Source: Lodderomyces elongisporus (taxonomy: Eukaryota; Ascomycota; Pichiomycetes; Serinales; Debaryomycetaceae). Taken from it: a DNA stretch of 64,000 bases. Positions 9,431 to 19,301 of this stretch are shown here, piece after piece. The stretch is from NCBI RefSeq assembly GCF_030384665.1, contig NC_083673.1:1745501-1809500 (forward strand). The letters are read 5' to 3'. Numbering within the stretch: position 1 is the stretch's first letter; every line of letters begins with the position of its first letter. The notes beneath the pieces were generated by a model. It had not been told where the DNA came from, made no database searches, and was given only the letters and a program-made list of their open reading frames with translations. The translations under genes and the position numbers were made by a program.

Positions 9431-10471
9431 TTATCTCTCACTTCTTGTGCTCTTGAAATATTGTTTCAACTTGTCATCACTAGCATCGTAGTAACCTCCA
9501 TCTCTCAGATTAATCCAATCCAAATGTCTTTGCGCCATTCTCAATTTCTCTTCTTCTCTTGTTCCACGTCTTTTGAGATCCATATTCAACCAGTACAATG
9601 CCAATGGGTGTAATGTATTGGACTTATTCACCTTGATCAGCTTGTCTCCGCCACTCACGTCTACATCCCCACCGGTATCAGTTTTTACATCTCCAAATTC
9701 AACGTCTTTCATCTTGACATCATTGATAATAATACCTGCATCAATATGCAAAATGCGATCACACCATTCATTTCCCAAGCCATCAAAAATATGCGTTGCA
9801 TAAACAACACAACAATTGCGGTTAACACACTCTTGTTTTAGATAGTTTAATAATTTTGACCGCACAACCACATCCAAATCGATGGTTACTTCATCCAACA
9901 AAAGCAATTTCCATGGCTTGATCAACCCCATTGCAATTTGAACACGACGACGTTCACCATCAGAGAGATTGATCATTGACCAACCAGGGTCGATATCCAA
10001 AAGATCAACCAATAAGTTTCTTCTTTCTTGGTTCTCTTCACCTCCAATTGATGATAAGAGCAAGTTCACCGGAATATCTCGTTTGATAACGCTATTTGTA
10101 ATCCATTCTGTACCCAAATACGTAATGTAACTATTGATATCGGAATTGTGTTGAGTCACAGAACGAGCCAGCGAAGAAAACTCAAATGGATCAAAACCAC
10201 CAAGACGCAACTGACCTTTTCTAATCAATGTTTTTCCTGCCAAGATTTTCAAAAGTGTTGATTTTCCTGCACCATTAGGACCGACTATCAAGTTTGTTGT
10301 GCCCCAAGGAATACTGAGTGTAACGTTTTGTAACCCAATTTTGGCTTTAGAACCGATTCCGGTGCTACTGTCTTTGTTGGTATTTAAGTTACCGATGTTG
10401 CTTTTCGGAAACTCATAAGTCAAATCATTGACTTCAATTGCTAGCGATTTGTCATTATGATGATCATCCAT
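9431..10471 (-). CDS. CAF16: Soluble ABC ATPase Caf16
   Basis: A 346-residue single-domain ABC protein without membrane segments. Caf16 is a non-transporter ATPase linked to the CCR4-NOT complex and RNA polymerase II mediator in S. cerevisiae. Visible motifs are Walker A GPNGAGKST (about residue 68), the family-specific YLGTEW segment (about 119), signature LSDGERRRVQIAMG (about 169), Walker B LLLLDEVTIDLD (about 190) and the H-loop YATHIFDGL (about 225). The C-terminal block SNTLHPLALYWLN is also typical. Compared with yeast it carries an added basic tail ending KLKQYFKSTRSER. Confidence 0.93.
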   Translation of the reverse strand: MDDHHNDKSLAIEVNDLTYEFPKSNIGNLNTNKDSSTGIGSKAKIGLQNVTLSIPWGTTNLIVGPNGAGKSTLLKILAGKTLIRKGQLRLGGFDPFEFSSLARSVTQHNSDINSYITYLGTEWITNSVIKRDIPVNLLLSSIGGEENQERRNLLVDLLDIDPGWSMINLSDGERRRVQIAMGLIKPWKLLLLDEVTIDLDVVVRSKLLNYLKQECVNRNCCVVYATHIFDGLGNEWCDRILHIDAGIIINDVKMKDVEFGDVKTDTGGDVDVSGGDKLIKVNKSNTLHPLALYWLNMDLKRRGTREEEKLRMAQRHLDWINLRDGGYYDASDDKLKQYFKSTRSER

Positions 10472-10812
10472 CGTTCTCTCCAGTTTTCTTCTTTTTTTAT
10501 TTTCTTTTTTATTTCTCTACTACTCCTTAGTTATCTCTATTTTTTTTCCTTTCTTTCTTTGTATAGTATTTTACTTGTTTCGATTACTCAATTGAAATGG
10601 AAATTCAAACAGAATAAGGGGTAAACGAAAAGTAAGGTGTGTCTTTTGAGATAGTGTTCAAGTAGAATGGATAGATCAATTAAAAATAGCTAGTTAATAA
10701 TGGGTCCTTAAGAAGAGATTAGAGATATGGTAGAAGGCGGGAATTGGCGATTTAAAATAGTCCACAGAATGCTAGTGAGTGAGTGATTTGAGAGAAGAGA
10801 TACATAAAGAGA

Positions 10813-10859
<47 letters not shown>

Positions 10860-11810
10860 GGAGGGGGAAGGAGGAAGGAGGAAGGGGGCGGGTAATGCGC
10901 GAGAAGGGAAAACAAGGAGCGGGAAGTGGAACGGTTGTGATTAAAATATTAGCCACATCTGATGGTTAAGGCCAGCAGAAAATTATAAATGAGCTGAACT
11001 CTCAAAGTAGGAATTGTGTTACCAACCACCACACAACAATACAAAATTTGCAACAAAATGATATTATTATATCTCTTGTGTTCCTGTTCAGTTTGCTTGC
11101 AACAAACCTGATGAGATTCACCAGCAATGCCATGTTAGATTCATATATGAATAAACATGTATATTTATGTATTGAAACATTTATTGGAAAACTGTGTAAT
11201 GCTCCATGTTCGTAATTTGGATCAGATACTTTCAAGTGCAAGACCTGCGAATATTTTCTAAACCACAGCTTCTTTTGATTATGTACGAATCAGTGCTTTC
11301 AGATATATCGGGCAAACTAGTAGTTTGATGAACAGGGAAAGAGCAGAGACGACAAAGTTGATAGACTGTAAATCCAGCTTCATTATACTCGACTCAAGAG
11401 ATCCTTTTCCCATCATTCTTGGTTCTCGCAAAAAAAAACAATCATACATGTATACTTGTAAAGAATGAACATTGAAAACAACATTTATAATAATAATCTA
11501 ATTAATACATTGGGAAACAAACAATCTCTTTTTTTTTTTCATTCTTTTCTTTTACAAAAAGAGGAGGAGGAAGAAGAAGAAGAAGAAGAAGAAGAAGAAG
11601 AAGAAGAAGAAGAAGAAGAAGAAGAATACACCCTTTTGATATTCTAGTCGTTAATCCTAATACTGTATTGCATCAATCAATGATATCAAAGACTGAAAAA
11701 AAACTTTTCAACTCCAGATTCTTCTTCTAAATTTTATAACTGAAAAACCCTCTTTTTTTTTTTAAAAAAAAATCAAAATTATAAGCATCAGCAAAACATG
11801 AAATCAAAAA
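10472..11810. other. Intergenic region with GA and GAA repeats, no supported gene
   Basis: About 1.3 kb between CAF16 (start at right) and the RIM1 stop, both on the - strand. It holds a (GA)n tract at about 10819-10854 within purine-rich DNA and a (GAA/GAG)n tract at about 11561-11627. ORFs overlapping these are repeat products. The segment next to 10472 should contain the CAF16 promoter. Confidence 0.5.
11561..11627. repeat. (GAA)n / (GAG)n trinucleotide microsatellite
   Basis: About 22 units. It starts with three GAG-type units and continues as GAA/AAG. It would encode poly-Glu in one frame, but no credible gene surrounds it. Confidence 0.9.
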
Positions 11811-12275
11811 TCAAATTTGTTCCTCGTGAATTTCCTCATGACCCTCACCATCTTCTGGTTTTCTGCCCCATCGAATCACATCGCAGCTTTTTTGGACAAA
11901 TGATAATCTGTTTTGTCCATCGAACCTCTTGTTTCTAATAGTAGCTTCAACATGGACAATGTTACCCTTTCTGATGTATTTCTCTGCAGCACGGACCTTG
12001 TCATCTCCAAATATATTGATATTGAACCATTCGCCATCTGCAACTGATGTTTCTGCAGAACCCTCGGCACCATCAATGCTATTACCAGTACTATTACTAT
12101 TACTGTTGTTGTTAGGTCTTGGTCTCCTGTTGACTACAACACCATAGGAAACGTATGGGGTACCATTGGCAGACTCTCTAAATTCAACATGGCCAATTCT
12201 TCCCAAAATGGAAGCCTTTGAAAAATCTTTCTTGACCAAGGAGGATGAGAATGAACGTTGAAATGATCTTAACAT
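11811..12275 (-). CDS. RIM1: Mitochondrial single-stranded DNA-binding protein Rim1
   Basis: A 154-residue SSB-type OB-fold protein needed for mitochondrial DNA replication. The N-terminus MLRSFQRSFSSSLVKK is a classic mitochondrial presequence. The OB fold runs from about residue 20 (ASILGRIGHVEFRE) through WFNINIFGDDKVRAAEKYIRKG and a final FVQKSCDVIRWGR. An Asn/Ser-rich insertion (about residues 54-75) lies in the loop after VVVNRRPRP. The acidic tail EDGEGHEEIHEEQ resembles the acidic C-termini of other SSBs. The S. cerevisiae gene has an intron, but this ORF is uninterrupted. Confidence 0.93.
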   Translation of the reverse strand: MLRSFQRSFSSSLVKKDFSKASILGRIGHVEFRESANGTPYVSYGVVVNRRPRPNNNSNSNSTGNSIDGAEGSAETSVADGEWFNINIFGDDKVRAAEKYIRKGNIVHVEATIRNKRFDGQNRLSFVQKSCDVIRWGRKPEDGEGHEEIHEEQI

Positions 12276-13083
12276 TATGTGGGTATATGTGTGAGTAATT
12301 GAGTTGTGTAGAAGCCGGGGGAGGGGGGGTAAGTTTTTAGAAGAAGGGGTTATATATATAGTTGAAATTGTGTACTTTGAAACAAAACTAAATTGTTGTT
12401 GTTGTTGTTATTATTTTTTTTTTTGTTTCCAAGGCTTTAGCTGCGGCGTCAGGGAGAGACACTAATATACAAATATGTGTATATATATATATGTAAATAT
12501 TCTTGTTCATATAATCATAAATATACATAGTATTGTGCTATTTTAATTTTTTTAATTTTTTTTTTTCGACCTTGTGCATTTTATTTGTTTTTGAAATACA
12601 TGTTGCAACGCGTTACTTTCGGAGAAAAAAACAAGAGTTTCACGTGATGGTTTCACGTGATGGTCTGACTTATGGTTGGTTTCAGAAATAAGCCAATGCT
12701 TTTGTTTTCGAAACTACAATCTAGTGCAATGTTTTTGAGACTATACCAAACGGGAGTTGCTGACGGAGAAAATATTTATGTTCTCCAAACAATTTCGACA
12801 ACTTAAATGGATCATTTCGTCACTTGCTTTGCAAAATTATTAATATAGTAGAAAGAGACAATGAAGAAAAAAGGTTTGCAAACATATACAGAACTTTCCA
12901 ACACATTTACATATAGATAGATACATACAGACTTATATATATATATATATGCGTGGATGTGTGTGTGTCATGACAGGACTGTTATATAATTTTCTATTTC
13001 TTTTATTGTGAGTATTTAATTTTGTATTCTTCCTAATTTTTTTGTCGTCACCTTATTTCCACTTTCTTTCAGTAATCACTTTG
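12276..13083. promoter_or_regulatory. RIM1 upstream region / CBC1 3' flank
   Basis: About 800 bp between RIM1 and the CBC1 stop, both on the - strand, so this is the RIM1 promoter side. It contains TTG repeats (12391-12410), several AT tracts, and a cluster of E-box and ACGCGT sites around 12608-12660, listed separately. No gene is seen. Confidence 0.55.
12608..12660. promoter_or_regulatory. Tandem TCACGTGA sites with an adjacent ACGCGT (RIM1 promoter)
   Basis: ACGCGT lies at 12608-12613. Two TCACGTGA palindromes lie at 12640-12647 and 12653-12660, inside a 13-bp direct repeat (TTTCACGTGATGG). TCACGTGA is the preferred Cbf1-type bHLH site in yeasts, and ACGCGT is the MBF (MCB) core. They lie about 330-385 bp upstream of the RIM1 ATG. 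Binding and function are inferred from the motifs only. Confidence 0.55.
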
Positions 13084-16000
13084 TTATACTTCCAATTCAC
13101 TAAACCAGGAAAGAATATTGATCCTGGTAGGTATGTTTTGTATGTCATTGAATATTGACTTGATGTTTTCAATAAAGTCCTTGTTCGCTTCTTCATCATT
13201 AGCAGCAGCTCCATCACTGCCACCATTCTCATCAAAATCTTGTTGCTTAATGAATTTTCTAAAATATGATTTTAATAAACCGAGGTATTCGTAAAACAAC
13301 CATTGTTTATCAACCCTTTCAGCATTACTAGAATCAAGCTCATCAATGTTGACAATTTCGTCAACCCCCAACTCCAATTCATTCAATCTGGCAACAATAG
13401 TCTTGAATAACACTGCAATTCCTTGCTTCAACACTGCAGGTTTACTGTTTTCCAAAATTCGGTTTACAGACTCCATACAAGAAACATTATCGATAATTAG
13501 GTTTGACTTGAAAGCTTTAGCAAGTAAAAATTCGGGCTTGATTACACCAAACTCAATCAAGTTTTCTAAAATCAAAAACACAACTTGTGGCTGATGCACC
13601 CAAATCCGGAATATCGAGTCAATGATCCAGTTTTGACGATTCTGTACGTCCTCTTCTGTCAAATCTAAATTTTCAAACTCTGTTTCTCCTTCAACAAGAG
13701 ATACCGGCGCAGTGGTTTTGGGTTCAATCGGTTGTCCGCTAAGGTACTTTAATTTATCTGCATCTCTGCTCAAAATACTCACTTCGGAATATATCGATCT
13801 TGAACCGATATAACAATATGATTGCATGATTAAGTTGATAGCAAATTTCACTGGTTCTGGGATCAAAGCCTCAAGGTGTTGTGATTGTTGTTGTTGTTGT
13901 TGTTGCTGCTGCTGCTGCTTGGTTTTGTCAGTTTCGTCAGTCTCTTTAGTTGCCTCAGTTTCGTCAGTTTCTCGAGTTTCTTCAGTCTCTTTAGTTTCTC
14001 CATTGTTCCCACCAAGTGATTGTGAAGCTTCCTCATTAAGCTTGTTTACATCGTCTAATATGGACTTGTAAAGCTCGCTAAAATCCTTATTGGATTTATG
14101 ATGAGACATAATAAATTCATAAGTCCTCAGACCAGTTGCATGCAATGGTAATCTCGGATTCGTGAAATTGAAAAATATCTCTTCTTGGTAACTAGGATTT
14201 GATTTCGCCAGCAATAGAGCTTGTTTCTCATCATAAAGGCTACTCAACAAGTCCTTTATTTCTGCCAGATCTCCGTATAAAGCAGAGTCGTAGCTTAGTA
14301 TATAGTCCTTGGCATTGGCAAACATTGAAATATCCAAATATTGGTAAAACTCCTCGAAATTAACAACGTTGCCGTCAATAACATCAACAAAACTTTCCCT
14401 GATTCTCTTTTTGTTTGAAAGTCTAATTTCCTTTGCAATGAGATTTTTGATAAAGTTCTTTTTTGGATGATATTTCAACTGTGAGTATTGTTGCGAGTCT
14501 TTAACCCACTCTTCCCATTTCCAACTGAATTCAAAATTTGAGATTTGCGTTGTCATCCAATCCAAAAAACGTATTTTCAACTCATAGTCCAATGTTTGCA
14601 AGTTTGCATAAAAGTAACGAATAGCTCTACCAAAAACGGGAGCCATAGATTCGGGGCTCTCCTTACAACATGCAATCAAGACAGTATAGTAATAAATTTC
14701 TCTGTGCAAGGTACGCGGAAGTTGGAAAATCATCGTCAAAATACTTTCGACAGCAACATCTTCAATCTTCCATGTAGATAAAGGAGGATCATTCTCCCCA
14801 CTTTTGTTATCAGCATCAATCATTGTGAGCTGGTCAATAGACGTTCCTAATGGGGCAAACAAATCACTATCAAAGAACAAATCCAACACGGAAAGCTGGA
14901 TCGAGGCTTCGTTTTTATTAAACGAGAGGTTAGTCAAAATATCAAATGCCAAGTCCTTGAAAAATAAGCCAGTGTATGTTTCAATTGGTGGCACGGTCTC
15001 AAACTCGGTATTTTGATTGTATACTTGAAACAATAGCCTCAGATTTTGTTTCCATACATTATCAATACTTTCTTTGTGTTTGGACTTGTAAGCTTGGACT
15101 TTGTCAAAGGTTGGCAAGGAAAATTGTGGCAACTTGTGTTTTACAATTTCTTTGGCAACGGCATTATTTTCCAAAGCATTTTTGATTATAGGCTCCAAGA
15201 ATGGCTCAAAATCGAGAAACAATTTCAATTCCCAGTCATTTGTTTGCAAAGCTTTCAATGACGGGAGTATCAAGTCAACTAATTTCTTTGGTGTATATGG
15301 AATATCCAAGTTATCCATCTTTGAATCAAACGGTTGTATCAATTTATTTGTTTCTGGTTCTACAATGGGGAACTTACCTGCCAACTCAATCAAATCGTTC
15401 AAGTGACCTTTGACTTCTTCAGACTTGTCATTGCTCAACAAATAAGGCATGGCTACCAATGTATTGTAAAAAATCTCTTGGGCAATACCGTTTCTTTTTT
15501 CTTGCCCCGTTTGCGTTTGCAAGTCAATTGCAAATTGCAAAAACTGAGAATAGACATTGATTATAGCATAGTCATCAATAATAGGCGAGAGCACACTCAA
15601 GAATTTTAAGATACTCTTGATGTTGTTGAAAACTCCAGCATCTTCCCTCTTTTCGTGACTTACATCAACGACTCCATTGACAGAGTCTAATAAGATCTGA
15701 ATCTTGGTATGCAAATACTCAATCACGTATTTGGCAATCACAAAGTTTTTTGCGTTACAAATGAAAACCATATTGCTAATAGCATTAATCTTATGTGGTT
15801 GTTCAACAATTATTGCATATATAGTCGACAAGATGGCATTACGCAAAGTATCAATTTTCTCAAATTCAGCGACAATTGGATTCGAAATGTAGTTGACATC
15901 GTCAACTTGTGCTGCAACATTTGGATTCTCTCCAAGTCTTCTGATGTCTTTACAGACATTGTTGATTAATTCTTGAGCCGGGTCAATGCGCTGTCTCTTG

Positions 16001-16158
16001 GATTCGTAGAGGCTAGAGGTTGAACTCGGGTTCGGATGCAAGTGCTGGTGTGGGTGTTGATGGTGTTCACGTGCATGTGTAGGGCCCAGTGATCCACCGA
16101 AACCTTGGTCTTGTTCAAAATCATCACGCGATCTTTTGTTGGAAGAGCCAAATTCCAT
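13084..16158 (-). CDS. STO1: Nuclear cap-binding complex large subunit (Cbp80/Sto1)
   Basis: A protein of about 1024 residues. The large subunit of the nuclear cap-binding complex, with Cbc2, binds the m7G cap of nascent mRNA for splicing and export. The frame is open upstream to 16428, but the extension is an AT-repeat translation. The ATG at 16158 (MEFGSSNKRSRDDFEQ) matches the basic N-terminus of Sto1. Recognisable blocks include TIYAIIVEQPHK, LKFLSVLSPIIDDYAIINVY, FQLPRTLHREIYYYTVLI with APVFGRAIRYFYANL, and the very conserved FLDWMTTQISNFEFSWKWEEW. These are parts of the MIF4G-like helical repeats. A Glu/Thr-rich plus poly-Gln insertion lies at about residues 725-765. Confidence 0.93.
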   Translation of the reverse strand: MEFGSSNKRSRDDFEQDQGFGGSLGPTHAREHHQHPHQHLHPNPSSTSSLYESKRQRIDPAQELINNVCKDIRRLGENPNVAAQVDDVNYISNPIVAEFEKIDTLRNAILSTIYAIIVEQPHKINAISNMVFICNAKNFVIAKYVIEYLHTKIQILLDSVNGVVDVSHEKREDAGVFNNIKSILKFLSVLSPIIDDYAIINVYSQFLQFAIDLQTQTGQEKRNGIAQEIFYNTLVAMPYLLSNDKSEEVKGHLNDLIELAGKFPIVEPETNKLIQPFDSKMDNLDIPYTPKKLVDLILPSLKALQTNDWELKLFLDFEPFLEPIIKNALENNAVAKEIVKHKLPQFSLPTFDKVQAYKSKHKESIDNVWKQNLRLLFQVYNQNTEFETVPPIETYTGLFFKDLAFDILTNLSFNKNEASIQLSVLDLFFDSDLFAPLGTSIDQLTMIDADNKSGENDPPLSTWKIEDVAVESILTMIFQLPRTLHREIYYYTVLIACCKESPESMAPVFGRAIRYFYANLQTLDYELKIRFLDWMTTQISNFEFSWKWEEWVKDSQQYSQLKYHPKKNFIKNLIAKEIRLSNKKRIRESFVDVIDGNVVNFEEFYQYLDISMFANAKDYILSYDSALYGDLAEIKDLLSSLYDEKQALLLAKSNPSYQEEIFFNFTNPRLPLHATGLRTYEFIMSHHKSNKDFSELYKSILDDVNKLNEEASQSLGGNNGETKETEETRETDETEATKETDETDKTKQQQQQQQQQQQSQHLEALIPEPVKFAINLIMQSYCYIGSRSIYSEVSILSRDADKLKYLSGQPIEPKTTAPVSLVEGETEFENLDLTEEDVQNRQNWIIDSIFRIWVHQPQVVFLILENLIEFGVIKPEFLLAKAFKSNLIIDNVSCMESVNRILENSKPAVLKQGIAVLFKTIVARLNELELGVDEIVNIDELDSSNAERVDKQWLFYEYLGLLKSYFRKFIKQQDFDENGGSDGAAANDEEANKDFIENIKSIFNDIQNIPTRINILSWFSELEV

Positions 16159-16254
16159 GGTTGACAAAGTAAGTAAGTAAGACAGGAGGGAGGGAGGAAA
16201 TAAGCCAACAAGGTGTGAATATAATTTAATATTCACTGGACTTGAATAAATGTT

Positions 16255-16285
<31 letters not shown>

Positions 16286-16642
16286 GTTTGTTTGCTTGAT
16301 GGTTTGTAGGTGATACTTTTTTTTTTTTCAGTTTTTTTTGCGCTCAAACCAAATCCAAAGGTCGCGGTAGTTGTAATGACAAGTTTTATGACAGTCGCAG
16401 ATGTAAGAGTAAGCTGAATGCGGCGCAAATATTTACATATCTACAAACACACAAAGACTCAGTTTCTCAGTTTCTCAGTTTCTCAGTTTCACAGTTTTTC
16501 TTTTTCCTTGTTTCTCTTTGTTTTTTGATCGAGAACCAAGATTAGTTTAACGATGAGGATATTTCGAAAAATGGAAAACGAGTAGAAGAGTAATTGAATT
16601 TATAGTCACAAACGAAATATCTATCAACTAATACTATATTTC
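16159..16642. promoter_or_regulatory. Divergent promoter region of CBC1/STO1 and the methyltransferase gene
   Basis: A 484-bp divergent region. It contains an (AT)n tract at about 16255-16283, a degenerate CAGTTTCT repeat at about 16459-16490 (four copies), and T-rich DNA. No gene is seen. Confidence 0.5.
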
Positions 16643-17623
16643 ATGTCTCAAAATATATTCAACAAGAAAGTGGTTTTGGACGGTGCTTTGGGTACAGCAC
16701 TTGAAGACCTCATCGACCCAAGTGCACCTTATCTTCCAAGCAAAAGTCCATTATGGTCTGGACAAGTATTATTAGATGCACCTGAATTGATTCAGAAAGT
16801 ACATGAAATGTACATTGGTGCTGGCTCAGAAGTGATATTTACCTCAACGTACCAGCTTTCTTACGATAGTTTAAGAAAACACACAACATTGAGCGACGAA
16901 CAAATTTTGGAAGTGTGGCAGCGGTCAATTGATCTTGTAAGAGCGGCAGCACTATCAATAGATGAAACAGCAAGATATACAAAAGAAAAAGAATCTAGAG
17001 GTGAACCTGGAAAAGTTCATATTGCTGGGTCCATAGGACCATATGCTGCATATTTGGCCAACGGTTCGGAGTATACAGGAGACTATGGTAACGTCACCGA
17101 TGAGCAATTAGAAGCTTTCCATACCCCCATGTTGGAATTTTTCACAGAAAATGAAGCAGTCGATTTAATTGCTTTTGAAACTATTCCTAATTTTCAAGAG
17201 TTGAAGGCTGTTACTAAATTGGTGAAAAGACTAAACTGTAAGAAACCCGTGCTATTTTCCATAACATGTCAAAACTTGGATAATTTAACAGATGGAACTC
17301 CGTTACTGGAAGTCAAAAAGTACCTCGACTTTTGTCTTCCAAAAGAACAAAAAATCTTGGGAATTAACTGTGTAGAGTACACATTGGTTCAAGGTATTAT
17401 GTCGCATTTTGCAGGTTTCAAGTTTTATGTTTACCCCAACTTGGGTTTTGAGTACGACCTGGAAAAGCACCAGTTTGTAATAAAGGAAGGTAGATCGGAA
17501 GATGACTGGAGACTATTCGTTGAGAATTTAGCTTCGAAAGAAGCTGTCATCGGAATAGGTGGTTGCTGCAACACCGGGGTGAAAGAAATCGAACAAATCA
17601 GCCAAGTTATGTATAAAGAATAG
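16643..17623 (+). CDS. Homocysteine S-methyltransferase (Sam4/Mht1 family)
   Basis: A 326-residue zinc-dependent methyltransferase. It transfers a methyl group from S-adenosyl- or S-methylmethionine to homocysteine, making methionine. VLDGALGTALEDL at residues 11-23 is the substrate-site signature. The zinc ligands are the Cys of LGINC (about 240) and the Cys pair of GIGGCCNTG (about 307). HIAGSIGPYAAYLANGSEYTGDYG and the ETIPNFQELKAV helix are typical of the family. Sam4 and Mht1 are close paralogues in S. cerevisiae, so I cannot choose between the names. It has no targeting signal and is probably cytosolic. Confidence 0.9.
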   Translation: MSQNIFNKKVVLDGALGTALEDLIDPSAPYLPSKSPLWSGQVLLDAPELIQKVHEMYIGAGSEVIFTSTYQLSYDSLRKHTTLSDEQILEVWQRSIDLVRAAALSIDETARYTKEKESRGEPGKVHIAGSIGPYAAYLANGSEYTGDYGNVTDEQLEAFHTPMLEFFTENEAVDLIAFETIPNFQELKAVTKLVKRLNCKKPVLFSITCQNLDNLTDGTPLLEVKKYLDFCLPKEQKILGINCVEYTLVQGIMSHFAGFKFYVYPNLGFEYDLEKHQFVIKEGRSEDDWRLFVENLASKEAVIGIGGCCNTGVKEIEQISQVMYKE

Positions 17624-18534
17624 TAAATAGATCAATATTTTTATCCTCTATTCTTTTTATTTCTTTTCTCTCTCTCTCTCTCTCTCTTCCTTTTATAATC
17701 CCTTTGTTAATACTGGCATGCTACCTTTTTAGACTACTAATGCTATATCTTATTAACCGTGGAGTCCTTGTTTGGTGAATTAAATATAAGTATTTGCATG
17801 ATTGATGAGTTGCATCTGCGTATGCATTTCGATTTATCTACTCCGGGTGCAAATCAATGTGAAAACATCCATTTTTACTCAAAATTTAACATTGAATCCT
17901 TTTTACCTTCTTCTCTCACTTACTAAACACACACACACACACACTATATATATACATATATATATGTATATATGGATTATTAATCTCATTGTTACCGAGA
18001 TGTCGCCCAACACAGTCACAAGTGACTAGTGCAATACCATTGTGCACCAACCTTAGCTTGTAGCTCACTGATCCCAGTGATGTAAGTTTGTGACATAATA
18101 GGATAGATTCGGGTTAATTGTAATCGTCATTGATTGTATTTATAAATGTTTTCAATGCTCACAAGTTAATGGAGTAAATTGTCTCATATAAAGCTACTAG
18201 TAAAGAGAAACCATGAGGGTCGTCACTCCACACATTCACCTAGTGACTTTGTGTTCAAAGTAGTTGACCTTACAAAAACTTGTATTTAATCGATGTTTCT
18301 ATATATTTGTGATATGTTTATTTTACCACTTCTGGTTTCTATTTATATTAACTCTTTTCATTTGAAGTTTCCAATTTTCTTCTGTCGTGGAATATTTGTC
18401 GTAAGTTCACTCAATGTGAGGCATGGGCACAATGGGCCAAGTGTGTATCGCACTGTGACACGAGACTTGATAAGAATTATGCGTAAATACAAATACACTA
18501 TAAACCAACTTATTACCCACCATATTGCTCAACA
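17624..18534. other. Intergenic region holding a solo LTR upstream of APS3
   Basis: This contains the methyltransferase 3' flank (CT repeat at about 17670-17687), CA and AT repeats at about 17929-17972, and then a complete solo LTR (18001-18460) with target duplications. Only 74 bp separate the LTR end from the APS3 start. Confidence 0.7.
18001..18460 (+). mobile_element. Solo LTR of a Ty-like retrotransposon, with 5-bp target duplication
   Basis: A 460-bp element starting TGTCGC and ending CACTGTGACA, so it has the TG...CA termini of an LTR. CGAGA occurs directly on both sides (17996-18000 and 18461-18465), a perfect 5-bp target-site duplication. It aligns end to end with the reverse complement of 32034-32487 at moderate identity; matching blocks include GTAAATTGTCTCATA, TTTTACCACTTCT and TTTGAAGTTT. 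There is no internal coding region, so it is a solo LTR left by LTR-LTR recombination. TATAAA boxes occur at 18141-18146 and 18187-18192. Whether the family is copia or gypsy cannot be told from the LTR alone. Confidence 0.88.
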
Positions 18535-19178
18535 ATGATACACTCGGTCTTGATTTGTATGTGTCGCTGTATACTTTGGATTATCTTGCTATTTTCACTT
18601 TCCATGTCTGAATCTTGAAGCCAAATACTAACTTGTTCAAAGTCAACAATGATGGTGTTCCGAGGTTAATGAAGTTTTATACGAAAGTCGACGTCCATAC
18701 ACAACGCTTATTGTTGCAACAGGTACACCAACTCATATCTGTGCGAACTAACCAGGATTGCTCGTTCATCACGCCTCCAAAGTTATTAGAAGATATTGAT
18801 GATATCAAGGTGATTTATCGACATTATGCAACGCTTTACTTTGTGTTTATCGTTGATGATCAAGAGTCGGAGCTCGGCATTTTAGACTTGATCCAGGTAT
18901 TTGTCGAGTGTCTAGACAAATGCTTCACCAATGTTTGTGAGTTGGATTTGGTATTTGGATGGCAAGTGTTGCAAACTGTTTTGGAAGAAATTGTCCAAGG
19001 AGGCATGGTTATTGACACAAATATAGGCAGAATAGTGGCAGCAGTTGACGAAGCTAATAGCCAAAAAAGCAATAATGCCTCTGGGGGAGGAGGTGCTTTC
19101 GCAGGCGCTCGTGGTAACCTCAGCCAAAGTATTCTACTGTCGCTATCAAGAGATCGTGGGTTTTGGAGTAGAGGTTAA
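18535..19178 (+). CDS. APS3: AP-3 adaptor complex sigma subunit, spliced
   Basis: The AP-3 sigma subunit acts in Golgi-to-vacuole vesicle transport. Exon 1 is 18535-18556 and exon 2 is 18643-19178. The 86-nt intron starts GTATGT, has TACTAAC at 18626-18632 and ends AAAG. Joined, the 185-residue product starts MIHSVLIFNNDGVPRLMKFY, matching the sigma-adaptin opening (MIHAVLIFN in yeast). The unspliced frame instead starts at an ATG inside the intron (18615). The longin-type core shows VIYRHYATLYFVFIVDDQES, then ELGILDLIQVFVE and TVLEEIVQGGMVIDTN, all strongly conserved. The tail is Gly-rich. S. cerevisiae APS3 also has an intron. The promoter side is occupied by a solo LTR. Confidence 0.93.
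18557..18642 (+). other. APS3 intron
   Basis: An 86-nt spliceosomal intron with donor GTATGT at 18557, branch point TACTAAC at 18626-18632 and acceptor AAAG ending at 18642. Splicing joins a single T to TC, making the Phe codon of VLIFN. Confidence 0.92.
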
Positions 19179-19301
19179 TCACAATGTTTATATTTAATTG
19201 AAATATTTTCTGGTAATTTCGTTTTTTCCTTCTTTCATTAGTTTTTTTTTTTTTTATTATTATTATTTTATTTTCAGCTTATGCTTATTATGTACATGTA
19301 T

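Noticed and set aside
11465..11647. ORF ending in poly-Glu
   Set aside because: It is mostly GAA microsatellite and poly-T, with no conserved-looking part.
16159..16428. 90-codon N-terminal extension of the CBC1/STO1 frame
   Set aside because: It translates an AT repeat into Tyr-Ile runs, and the downstream ATG at 16158 gives the expected basic Sto1 N-terminus.
18615..18642. ATG at 18615 as the APS3 start
   Set aside because: It lies inside the intron next to the TACTAAC branch point. The spliced product starting at 18535 matches the family.
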